From contig CAMAHZ010000069.1 of the NCBI GenBank assembly GCA_945834965.1, forward strand, positions 1 through 6,898: DNA of 6,898 bases, in the 5' to 3' direction. The translations under genes and the position numbers were made by a program. Positions within the stretch are counted from its first letter, which is position 1. Each line of letters begins with the position of its first letter. The DNA comes from an uncultured Clostridia bacterium. GTDB lineage: Bacteria; Bacillota; Clostridia; Christensenellales; Borkfalkiaceae. Of the stretch, positions 1 to 6,135 are shown in pieces. The notes beneath the pieces are model-generated. The model saw nothing but the letters and a program-made list of their open reading frames with translations, did not search any database and was not told where the DNA came from.

Positions 1-48
1 AAAAAAATTGTAAAAGCAGTGAAGAAAAATAAAAATTGTGTGAATTAA
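1..48 (+). CDS. Possible 3' end of an upstream gene (last 15 codons)
   Basis: Reading from base 1, the frame encodes a short Lys-rich tail ending in KNCVN and a TAA stop at 46-48. A hairpin that could serve as its terminator starts seven bases later. The spacing of stop codon and hairpin is the only support. Another forward frame stays open to a stop at 30-32, and the fragment is too short and A-rich to show coding character. Function cannot be guessed. Confidence 0.3.
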   Translation, partial: KKIVKAVKKNKNCVN

Positions 49-54
49 CACTTT

Positions 55-90
55 AAGGCGCAAACCTATATTGACTTTGCGCCTTTAATA
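55..90 (+). terminator. Hairpin, probable weak terminator of the upstream gene
   Basis: AAGGCGCAAA (55-64) pairs perfectly with TTTGCGCCTT (76-85) around an 11-base loop. It is followed by TAATAATATAATATA rather than a clean T tract. The stem is GC-rich in its middle, and it follows a possible stop codon at 46-48. The poor T tract and the overlap with a promoter-like -35 leave room for a regulatory hairpin instead of a terminator. Confidence 0.45.
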
Positions 91-97
91 ATATAAT
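71..97 (+). promoter_or_regulatory. Putative sigma-A promoter of the ABC exporter gene
   Basis: TTGACT (71-76) matches the -35 consensus at five of six positions. TATAAT (92-97) is a perfect -10 but lies only 15 bases away. TAATAT at 94-99 gives the usual 17-base spacing with a weaker match. Transcription would begin near 104, leaving a leader of about 50 bases before the start codon at 158. The -35 box lies in the loop and first base of the 3' arm of the preceding hairpin. Confidence 0.5.
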
Positions 98-157
98 ATA
101 TAGTTCAATTAGAGAGTAAAATATATCGTCCCAACTCGGGCACAAGGCAGGCAAAAT

Positions 158-3100
158 ATGTTGCGCATCGTAGATTTAAAAAAGGACTACACCGTCGCCG
201 GCGGTGCGGTGCACGCACTCAAAGGTATTTCCGTCAACTTCAGACGCAGTGAATTCGTATCCATTCTCGGTCCTTCCGGTTGCGGCAAAACGACCTTTTT
301 AAACATAATCGGCGGTTTGGATAAATACACTTCCGGTGATTTGCAGATTGAAGGTAAGTCGACCAAGACCTATTCGGACAGGGACTGGGATACCTACCGC
401 AATCACTCGATAGGCTTTATTTTCCAAAGCTATCACCTAATTCCCCACCAGAGCATTTTGCAGAACGTAGAGCTTGCGTTGATGATTGCAGGCATAAGCA
501 AGAGCGAAAGGCGCCAAAGGGCAATAGACGCCCTTGAAAAAGTGGGGCTTAAGGATAAAATCTACAACAAGCCCAACCAGCTTTCAGGCGGTCAGGCGCA
601 GAGAGTTGCGATAGCCCGTGCGCTTATAAACGACCCCGAAATCGTACTTGCAGACGAACCCACGGGTGCGCTCGACTCGGTCACCAGCGTACAGATAATG
701 GAGCTGTTAAAGGAAATTTCCAAGGATAGGTTGGTCGTTATGGTAACGCACAACCCCGAGCTTGCCGAACAGTACTCAACGCGTATCGTAAGGTTAAAGG
801 ACGGCGAAGTGGTGGACGATTCCAACCCCTATTCCGACGAAGAAGAGCAGGCTGAACGGGCGGAGCTTTTAGAAAGTGAAAGCCGTGCAGGGCTTGACGA
901 AGCCGTCTGCGCTCAGCCCGAGCAGGAAACTTGCGAGCAGGATATTAACGATAGCGAAAACACCCAAAAAGCTTTAAAGGGCAAAAAGGTAAACAAGGGC
1001 AAAAAGCACTCCGCAATGTCGGTTGGTATGGCGTTCGGCTTAAGCTTTAAAAACCTACTTTCAAAGCGCAAGCGTACCGCAATGGTTTCGTTTGCAGGCT
1101 CTATCGGCATAATCGGCGTATCTATGGTGCTTGCAATCTCTTCGGGCGTGCAGGGCTATATAACCAATATGGAAAACGATATGCTCTCGGGCTATCCCGT
1201 TTCCATAACGCAGTCCGCCTACGACTTTACGTCCCTTATGCAGCTTTCCAAGCCCAAGGTGGAAGTCGATTTAAAGGAGCTTGCGCAGAATAAGAAGGTG
1301 TACGTCAACTCACTACTCGACACTCTCGGCACGTTTGCTACGGGTTTTGAAAAGACCAACCACATTTCTGAGGCGTATATCGACTACGTTTCAAAAATTC
1401 CTTCAGAGCAGCTCAATTTAATTCAATACGACTACGGCTTTACTATAGCCAACAACCTGTACACCGATTTTACCGTAAGCGACAATCTTGACGACCATAT
1501 CGAAGGCGGTGCGCAGGGCTATACAAACGAATACGATATGTCGGTCACGGCAATCCGCTCTATGTATTCTCAGGTGTTGCAAAAGGTACCCGAATATAAG
1601 CAGTGGGGCAGTATGATTTCTTCCGTTTCCACCTTTGCGGAAATGCCCGACAACTACGAGTACATAACGTCTCAGTACGACGTTATTGCCGCTGAAAAGG
1701 ACGGCAAGGTGGCTGAAGAGAAGTTGACCGACGAAGAGATAAAGGAGCTGTTTGAGTCTAAAGATACCATGATAATGGTAATATCCAACTATCAAATAGA
1801 CGATTTAACTCTCGCCCAGTACGGCTACTTTACCGAAGACGAATTCTTGAACTACGCCTATAAGGGCATTGACGAGACGGGTGAAAGTCAAAATACCCAC
1901 CTTGTCGGCGACGACGGCTTTGGGTACGACAAATTTATAGGCAACGACGCTAAAAAGTTTACCTATTACCCCAACGACTGCGTGTATAACTACGTTGAGT
2001 ACGTGTCCTATATGACCGACGACGAAGTCAGGGCGCACCCCCAGTACGCGTCGTACGCCGATATGATAATAGCTGCAAGAAATCAAAGCAATACCGTACT
2101 TAAACAGTTTATCGACACCGTGGTAGGGCAAATGGTTGACAGCGGTACTATCGACCCGTTGTACGCAGAGTATTTCTCCGACGGTATGTATAAGCAGCTT
2201 CGTGTGCCCGACGCAAGCGAAGTCAACAAGGGCTACGTAGCCAACGCCTACACCAACGAATATACTTTAGTAGACAGCAACGGCAAGACGATAAAATTGC
2301 CTGCTTTCTCGGACGAAGCGAAAAAAGACGCTTACGAAAAGAAGGTAGATTTGGGCGTAAAGCTTATATTGCAGAAGAAGGAGAGCGTCTCCTACGGCTG
2401 TTTAGAGACGGGCTTCTACTACACTAAGGCGCTTACCGACTATATCTTAGAGACCGAAAAGGACAGCGAGATTGTCAACTTTATAAACGGCGGCGACGAG
2501 CTTTCCGAAGTGCCTATGTACGTAGATTTCTACTACGTAGACGAAAATAAACAATACGTCTTAAGCTCGGCAAAGAGCGCGATAGAGACGGGCGGCACGA
2601 TGATGAGCCAGATGATAGGCTCTATGACGGGTACGCCTACGACGGAAACACTTACGGCAAACATCTTCGGCGGCAGTTCCCTGCCCGTAGGTATGTACGT
2701 TTACCCCACCGATTTCAACACTAAAAACACGATATGTAAGTATTTAGACGGCTGGAACGATATGTGTTCAAAGGTCGGCGAAGACGGCAAGACGGTAGTA
2801 GGTACTGAATACACCTACACCGATTTCAACGGCGAACAACAGACCGTACTATTGACCGAAAAGGATAGAATTGATTATAATGATACCGTGGGACTCATTA
2901 TCGATATGGTCAACACCATGATTGAGATGATAACCATTGCGCTAATCGTGTTCACGGCGCTCTCGCTCGTAGTGTCTACCGTTATGATAGGTATAATCAC
3001 CTACGTCTCGGTCGTAGAGCGAGTAAAGGAGATAGGTATTTTAAGGGCGGTCGGTGCAAGGAAGAAGGATATAAAACGCCTGTTCAACGCCGAAACGCTT

Positions 3101-3331
3101 ATTATCGGCTTGGCGGCAGGTGTGTTCGGCATACTCATAACCTACGCACTCTCGCTTATAACTAACATTATAGTTAGTTCGCTTGCAGGCTTCTGGGGAA
3201 TTGCGGCTCTGCCTTGGTGGCAGGCGCTCATTATGGTGGGCTTAAGCGTAGGGCTTACTCTTATCTCAGGGCTTATCCCTGCGTCTGCTGCGGCAAAGAA
3301 AGACCCCGTCGTCGCGCTTAGAACCGAATAA
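158..3331 (+). CDS. Large ABC exporter: ATPase fused to FtsX-type permease (LolD/MacB-like)
   Basis: This half-transporter carries its ATPase and membrane domain in one chain and presumably works as a homodimer at the cytoplasmic membrane. The ATPase (about residues 1-220) shows Walker A GPSGCGKT (38-45), Q-loop Q90, signature LSGGQ (142-146), Walker B IVLAD with catalytic E167, D-loop ALD (171-173) and switch H198. It resembles LolD, FtsE and MacB ATPases. A charged linker (about 220-285) leads to TM1 (about 306-330). An extracytoplasmic domain of roughly 590 residues follows, then TM2-TM4 (about 925-950, 981-1009, 1023-1046). The FtsX hallmarks are ERVKEIGILRAVGA (from 954) and the C-terminal IPASAAAKKDPVVALR (1040-1055). 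MacB is about 650 residues, and the extra length here is all in the outer domain. Fusions of about 1000 residues with this order are familiar in Firmicutes. The ATG at 158 is supported by AAGGCAGG (144-151). Substrate is unknown: peptide or drug export, or mechanotransmission to an outer partner, are possible. No periplasmic adaptor gene is visible. Confidence 0.9.
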   Translation: MLRIVDLKKDYTVAGGAVHALKGISVNFRRSEFVSILGPSGCGKTTFLNIIGGLDKYTSGDLQIEGKSTKTYSDRDWDTYRNHSIGFIFQSYHLIPHQSILQNVELALMIAGISKSERRQRAIDALEKVGLKDKIYNKPNQLSGGQAQRVAIARALINDPEIVLADEPTGALDSVTSVQIMELLKEISKDRLVVMVTHNPELAEQYSTRIVRLKDGEVVDDSNPYSDEEEQAERAELLESESRAGLDEAVCAQPEQETCEQDINDSENTQKALKGKKVNKGKKHSAMSVGMAFGLSFKNLLSKRKRTAMVSFAGSIGIIGVSMVLAISSGVQGYITNMENDMLSGYPVSITQSAYDFTSLMQLSKPKVEVDLKELAQNKKVYVNSLLDTLGTFATGFEKTNHISEAYIDYVSKIPSEQLNLIQYDYGFTIANNLYTDFTVSDNLDDHIEGGAQGYTNEYDMSVTAIRSMYSQVLQKVPEYKQWGSMISSVSTFAEMPDNYEYITSQYDVIAAEKDGKVAEEKLTDEEIKELFESKDTMIMVISNYQIDDLTLAQYGYFTEDEFLNYAYKGIDETGESQNTHLVGDDGFGYDKFIGNDAKKFTYYPNDCVYNYVEYVSYMTDDEVRAHPQYASYADMIIAARNQSNTVLKQFIDTVVGQMVDSGTIDPLYAEYFSDGMYKQLRVPDASEVNKGYVANAYTNEYTLVDSNGKTIKLPAFSDEAKKDAYEKKVDLGVKLILQKKESVSYGCLETGFYYTKALTDYILETEKDSEIVNFINGGDELSEVPMYVDFYYVDENKQYVLSSAKSAIETGGTMMSQMIGSMTGTPTTETLTANIFGGSSLPVGMYVYPTDFNTKNTICKYLDGWNDMCSKVGEDGKTVVGTEYTYTDFNGEQQTVLLTEKDRIDYNDTVGLIIDMVNTMIEMITIALIVFTALSLVVSTVMIGIITYVSVVERVKEIGILRAVGARKKDIKRLFNAETLIIGLAAGVFGILITYALSLITNIIVSSLAGFWGIAALPWWQALIMVGLSVGLTLISGLIPASAAAKKDPVVALRTE

Positions 3332-3348
3332 TAGCTTATTCGTGTTTA
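3325..3348 (+). terminator. Weak hairpin overlapping the stop codon of the ABC exporter
   Basis: CGAATAA (3325-3331) pairs with TTATTCG (3336-3342) around the loop TAGC, so the TAA stop codon forms part of the stem. The following TGTTTAAAA is a poor T tract and the stem has only two G-C pairs. It may end the exporter transcript inefficiently. No better terminator lies before the next promoter at 3407. Confidence 0.3.
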
Positions 3349-3352
3349 AAAC

Positions 3353-3375
3353 TAACGTTATGCGCATAAAATTTT
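3353..3375. repeat. Three overlapping palindromes upstream of the lipoprotein promoter
   Basis: TAACGTTA (3353-3360), TTATGCGCATAA (3358-3369) and AAAATTTT (3368-3375) are each perfect palindromes and run into one another. They end 31 bases upstream of the -35 box of the lipoprotein promoter, a position where an activator could bind. Single palindromes of this size occur by chance in several kilobases, so a regulatory role is only a suggestion. Confidence 0.3.
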
Positions 3376-3406
3376 CGATAATAGGGAAGAATATTTATAA
3401 TAGGTA

Positions 3407-3435
3407 TTGACTGATATGCGTTACCGTGCTACAAT
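3407..3435 (+). promoter_or_regulatory. Strong extended -10 promoter of the lipoprotein gene
   Basis: TTGACT (3407-3412) and TACAAT (3430-3435) are separated by exactly 17 bases. A TG at 3427-3428, one base before the -10, makes it an extended -10 promoter. Transcription should start near 3442. This is the best promoter-like sequence in the window and makes the lipoprotein an independent transcription unit. Confidence 0.75.
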
Positions 3436-3445
3436 GTTAAGGAAC

Positions 3446-3468
3446 AGAAACCAAGTTTCTATAAGGAG
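3446..3468 (+). promoter_or_regulatory. 5'-proximal mRNA hairpin followed by the Shine-Dalgarno of the lipoprotein gene
   Basis: AGAAAC (3446-3451) and GTTTCT (3455-3460) form a six-pair stem with loop CAA. The stem begins about four bases from the predicted transcript end. Two bases after it comes AAGGAG (3463-3468), six bases before the ATG at 3475. A stem at the very 5' end with a free ribosome binding site behind it is the arrangement known to protect some mRNAs from decay. That role is inferred here. Confidence 0.45.
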
Positions 3469-3474
3469 ATTTTT

Positions 3475-4248
3475 ATGAAAAAGATTGCAAAAGTTGTTGT
3501 GGGATTAACCATGGCGGCTGCCGTTGCGGCAACTGCAGGCGCTATTGCAGGCTGCGGTTCGTCACAGACGGGTGAAGCTTACGGGCTTACCCACGGCGCA
3601 GGTTACGTAGGCTATTCCAAAATCGTCGTAAGCGGCGAAAAGGTTAAGGACTTAGTTTTAACCGAAGTTTGCCTTCCTACCGAAGTTACGGCTGCCGAAA
3701 CCGTTGCTGCGGCAGATAAGGTTACCGGCACTTATGTAAAGCGCGGCAAGGTCTATACGGCAGACTATTATAAGAGCGTAACTGTTGGCTCTACTGCGTT
3801 TACTTACGACGAAACTATCCCCGAAGGTTCTCAGGCTTCCATCGGTTACAAGACGTCCGACGGCACGACCCTTCTTAGCTGGCTTTCGTCCGAAGCTAAC
3901 TGCAAGGCTTATTACGAAGCAGTTACTACTAACGCCGTAAAGGTTACGGTAGGCAGCGAACAAAAGACCGATATAATGAATAAGGCAAGCCTTTCTAAGG
4001 AAGAAAACGGCTACTGGACGGTAGAAGGTACTTCTAAGTGGAAGGCTAACCGCGACGCAACTGTTAATTACGTAAAGTCAAACGGCGTTGCAAACCTTAC
4101 CAAGCTTAAGAAGAATGCAGATACTTCTATCTGGATGGACGGCGAAATCAGCACGGGCGCAACCTGGAACGATTTAAACCCTGCAACTTCCAACGGCTAT
4201 TTCAGCTATGCAGAGCTTATTATTAAAGCTAACGAGGCTGTAAAGTAA
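3475..4248 (+). CDS. Lipoprotein with ApbE-type flavinylation motif (candidate extracytoplasmic FMN carrier)
   Basis: The first 26 residues are a lipoprotein signal: positive MKKIAK, a hydrophobic Ala/Val stretch and the lipobox IAGC, with C27 as the predicted lipidated residue. The mature protein would be tethered outside the membrane. Near the C-terminus, STGATW (226-231) within DGEISTGATWNDL resembles the Dxx(S/T)GA(T/S) site where ApbE links FMN to a Thr in NqrC/RnfG-type FMN-binding domains; T230 would be the acceptor. At the acidic position the protein has E224, with D222 two residues earlier, so the match is good but not canonical. The N-terminal part (GYVGYSKIVVSGEKVKDLVL, 43-62) looks like the opening strands of an FMN-binding domain. 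About 160 residues separate it from the motif, longer than in compact single-domain forms such as those of PplA. No heme or Fe-S motif is seen. The start is fixed by the Shine-Dalgarno at 3463-3468. It has its own promoter and terminator and lies directly upstream of apbE. FMN loading is an inference; an uncharacterised lipoprotein of other function is the alternative. Confidence 0.75.
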   Translation: MKKIAKVVVGLTMAAAVAATAGAIAGCGSSQTGEAYGLTHGAGYVGYSKIVVSGEKVKDLVLTEVCLPTEVTAAETVAAADKVTGTYVKRGKVYTADYYKSVTVGSTAFTYDETIPEGSQASIGYKTSDGTTLLSWLSSEANCKAYYEAVTTNAVKVTVGSEQKTDIMNKASLSKEENGYWTVEGTSKWKANRDATVNYVKSNGVANLTKLKKNADTSIWMDGEISTGATWNDLNPATSNGYFSYAELIIKANEAVK

Positions 4249-4271
4249 TTTAAAATCAAACATTTAAAGTA

Positions 4272-4307
4272 GGGGGAACCGTTAGTTCGGCTCCCCCGAT
4301 TGTTTTT
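4272..4307 (+). terminator. Rho-independent terminator of the lipoprotein gene
   Basis: GGGGGA (4272-4277) pairs with TCCCCC (4292-4297). After one mismatch, CCG (4279-4281) pairs with CGG (4288-4290) around a six-base loop. GATTGTTTTT follows. It sits 23 bases after the stop codon and isolates the lipoprotein transcript from apbE. Confidence 0.9.
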
Positions 4308-4315
4308 CAAAAAGA

Positions 4316-4344
4316 TTGCATTTACCCGCAATATAATATATAAT
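4316..4344 (+). promoter_or_regulatory. Promoter of the apbE operon, predicted to give a leaderless transcript
   Basis: TTGCAT (4316-4321) and TATAAT (4339-4344) are separated by exactly 17 bases. With the usual distance from -10 to +1, transcription begins at about 4351, which is the A of the apbE start codon. A second TATAAT at 4332-4337 has no -35 at a workable distance. The -35 starts nine bases after the T tract of the preceding terminator. Confidence 0.6.
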
Positions 4345-4350
4345 GGTGTT

Positions 4351-5568
4351 ATGAATAAACGATTAACTACGCTCTGTGCATTTTCGCTGTCTGCGGTATT
4401 AATAAGCGGCGTGCTTTCGTCCTGCAATATCGGCGAAACGCAAAAAAGCGACAGCTATTTTATGCCCATTGCAAGCTATTCACAATATAAAAGTTCAGGC
4501 TCGACCATGGCGGAAGGTTGCGGTCACGTAATGGGTACGGACGCCGTCTTGCGCATTGCGGACGAGAACAATTTTGCCACGGAAGAGAGATATAACGCCT
4601 TTTCAAACCTTTGGGAAGAAGTTAAGGGCGTTTTACTTTCGGTGGAAAATTCCGTCAGCGCCACGATAGAAACTTCGTGCATATACAAATTCAATCAGGC
4701 AAAGGCAGGGTCAACCGTTGAAATCGACGAGACGGCTTACGAGATTTTAAGCCTTGCCAAGACGGTCTACGAAGAGACGGACGGCTATTTCAACCCTGCC
4801 GTATATCAAAGCGTAAGGCTTTTCGGCTTCGGCACGGCTTATTATAAAAAGCCCGATACTATGCCGTCTTACGAGAGTGTGCAGGCGTATAAAACGCTTG
4901 CAGACGGCTTTGCGGACTTAACGGTGAGCAAGTCGCAGGATAAGTACTATGCAACCAAGCCGCAGACCACCGTTTCGGTCGACGGCGCCGTTCACAGCCT
5001 AATGCTCGATTTGGGCGGTATAGGCAAGGGTTGGTGCGCAGATAAAATAAACAAGCTTATCGACGAAAGCGGCTTTAAATACGGCTATTTAAGCTTAGGC
5101 TCTTCCACAATGGCAATCAAGCGCCATAACTCAAGCGACGGCAACAATTATACCTTAAGCGTTCGCGACCCCCGTGCAAACGGCGGTTACGCCAAGTTTG
5201 CGGTTAAGGATAGCTGTCTTTCCACGAGCGGCGACTACGAACAGTTTTACGAAGTTGACGGCGTAAGATATTGCCATATAATCGACCCTACAACGGGCAG
5301 TCCCATTCAAACGGGCGTTGCGTCCGTGACAATAGTGGGCGGCTCTGCCGCACAGGACGACGCCTTGACTACAGCCCTTTCCGCAATGGGTACGGTTCAG
5401 GCGGTGGAATATATCAACGATAGGCTTTCGGACAGGTTTGTGCTTATGCTCGTCTTTGAAGAAGGGCAGGGTAAAATCATCACGAACCGCCCCGACCAAG
5501 TAACTATCATAAACGGTGCGTATTCCTTAGGCAATACGGTGGCAGAAGGTAAAATAGTTTTGAATTAA
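4351..5568 (+). CDS. apbE: FAD:protein FMN transferase, lipoprotein form
   Basis: ApbE cleaves FAD and attaches FMN through a phosphoester bond to Thr/Ser of extracytoplasmic flavoproteins, using Mg2+. The ATG at 4351 gives 405 residues and a clean lipoprotein signal with lipobox LSSC (C25), so the enzyme is anchored on the outer face of the membrane. An in-frame TTG at 4300 would lie in the terminator and place 17 unsuitable residues before the signal, so it was not used. Family motifs are in order: MGTDAVL (61-67), the S-x-Y-K-F-N block (109-115), TDGYFNPAV (143-151), LDLGGIGKGW (219-228), SLGSS (248-252), STSGDYEQFY (291-300), HIIDPTTG (309-316), and QDDALTTAL (335-343), which carries the metal-binding Asp and Thr. 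Length is slightly above usual because of an N-terminal spacer. No Shine-Dalgarno precedes the ATG. The NusG-II gene follows after one base. Likely substrates are the lipoprotein just upstream and Rnf subunits G and D, if these lie beyond the right edge. Confidence 0.95.
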   Translation: MNKRLTTLCAFSLSAVLISGVLSSCNIGETQKSDSYFMPIASYSQYKSSGSTMAEGCGHVMGTDAVLRIADENNFATEERYNAFSNLWEEVKGVLLSVENSVSATIETSCIYKFNQAKAGSTVEIDETAYEILSLAKTVYEETDGYFNPAVYQSVRLFGFGTAYYKKPDTMPSYESVQAYKTLADGFADLTVSKSQDKYYATKPQTTVSVDGAVHSLMLDLGGIGKGWCADKINKLIDESGFKYGYLSLGSSTMAIKRHNSSDGNNYTLSVRDPRANGGYAKFAVKDSCLSTSGDYEQFYEVDGVRYCHIIDPTTGSPIQTGVASVTIVGGSAAQDDALTTALSAMGTVQAVEYINDRLSDRFVLMLVFEEGQGKIITNRPDQVTIINGAYSLGNTVAEGKIVLN

Positions 5569-5569
5569 A

Positions 5570-6061
5570 ATGTCTTATAACAAAATCGAACAGGTGAGAA
5601 AAACTAAATACTTCCGTCTATGGGATATTTTAATCTACGGTATTATCGCTTTGATAATAGCCGCACTCTTTCTCGTCGTTTTTTTAACTTCCGACAAGTC
5701 GCCTACTAACGGCTTTACCATACGGCAGGCGGACAAGGTCGTGTTTACCTACTATTTCGATACCGACAAATACGAATACGCTTTAGCGGACGGCATAATT
5801 TCAATCGACGGTCAGGACGATAAGAGCTTGAAATTAACCGTCTACACGGCGGATAAAAGCGGCTATAACAAGGTGGAAGTGGACAAGGTAAATAAGAGCG
5901 TAAAGGTAGTGGACGCCGACTGCTCGCTCTTAAAAAAGGACTGCGTGTATACCCCCGCCTTAAAGGACAATTCTTCGGTCATTTCCTGCCTTCCGCACGA
6001 GATGTATATCGAACCTTTAATCAAGCGTGTAGACAACCCTTCCGACATTCCTTTAGGTTAA
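5570..6061 (+). CDS. NusG domain II-containing membrane-anchored protein
   Basis: This 163-residue protein has a short basic cytoplasmic N-terminus, one membrane segment (about residues 19-40) and an extracytoplasmic NusG-II-like domain. The family hallmark is visible as C118, C125 and C140, with C140 in CLPHE (140-144), matching the C...C...CLP pattern of these proteins. Despite the name it lacks the NGN and KOW regions of the transcription factor NusG. In Firmicutes such genes recur beside apbE, Gx-transporter and Rnf-type genes; the molecular role is not established. The start lies one base after the apbE stop, and no Shine-Dalgarno is seen in the preceding bases; AAGG at 5546-5549 is too distant. 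Translation probably depends on ribosomes finishing apbE. The only other Met in frame is residue 145, so this start is secure. A redox or assembly role with ApbE is an inference from neighbourhood and the three cysteines. Confidence 0.85.
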   Translation: MSYNKIEQVRKTKYFRLWDILIYGIIALIIAALFLVVFLTSDKSPTNGFTIRQADKVVFTYYFDTDKYEYALADGIISIDGQDDKSLKLTVYTADKSGYNKVEVDKVNKSVKVVDADCSLLKKDCVYTPALKDNSSVISCLPHEMYIEPLIKRVDNPSDIPLG

Positions 6062-6076
6062 ATTTAAAGTAAAATA

Positions 6077-6112
6077 TAAGCCCTGCAAAAGCTCGTTCTT
6101 TTGCAGGGCTTA
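6077..6112. terminator. Bidirectional terminator between convergent operons
   Basis: A perfect 15-pair stem (6077-6091 with 6098-6112, core GCCCTGCAAAAG / CTTTTGCAGGGC) encloses the loop CTCGTT. On the minus strand it is followed by TATTTTACTTT, a reasonable T tract for rnfB. On the plus strand it is followed by GTCTTTAATT, weaker. It lies 15 bases after the NusG-II stop and 23 bases from the rnfB stop, and serves both transcripts. Confidence 0.9.
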
Positions 6113-6135
6113 GTCTTTAATTGAGTTTAGCCGTG

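Noticed and set aside
1418..2131. Minus-strand reading frames opposite the ABC exporter outer domain
   Set aside because: They lie wholly within a continuous plus-strand gene with family motifs at both ends, and their products show no domain.
3160..3179. Inverted repeat AACTAAC / GTTAGTT inside the ABC exporter gene
   Set aside because: It falls in codons of TM3 with A/T-rich arms, has no T tract, and is of a size expected by chance.
158..3331. Naming the exporter macB or calling it a macrolide resistance determinant
   Set aside because: Only the ATPase and FtsX motifs are shared; the outer domain is about three times as long, and no MacA or TolC partner is seen.
4300..4350. Extension of apbE to an upstream TTG start at 4300
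   Set aside because: The codon lies in the terminator T tract, the added 17 residues would spoil the lipoprotein signal, and the predicted transcript starts near 4351.
4206..4427. Minus-strand 73-codon frame across the lipoprotein/apbE gap
   Set aside because: It runs through a strong terminator and the apbE promoter, overlaps two real genes and has no family resemblance.
5570..6061. Transcription factor NusG
   Set aside because: A membrane segment is present and NGN/KOW motifs are missing; only the domain-II-type cysteine pattern remains.
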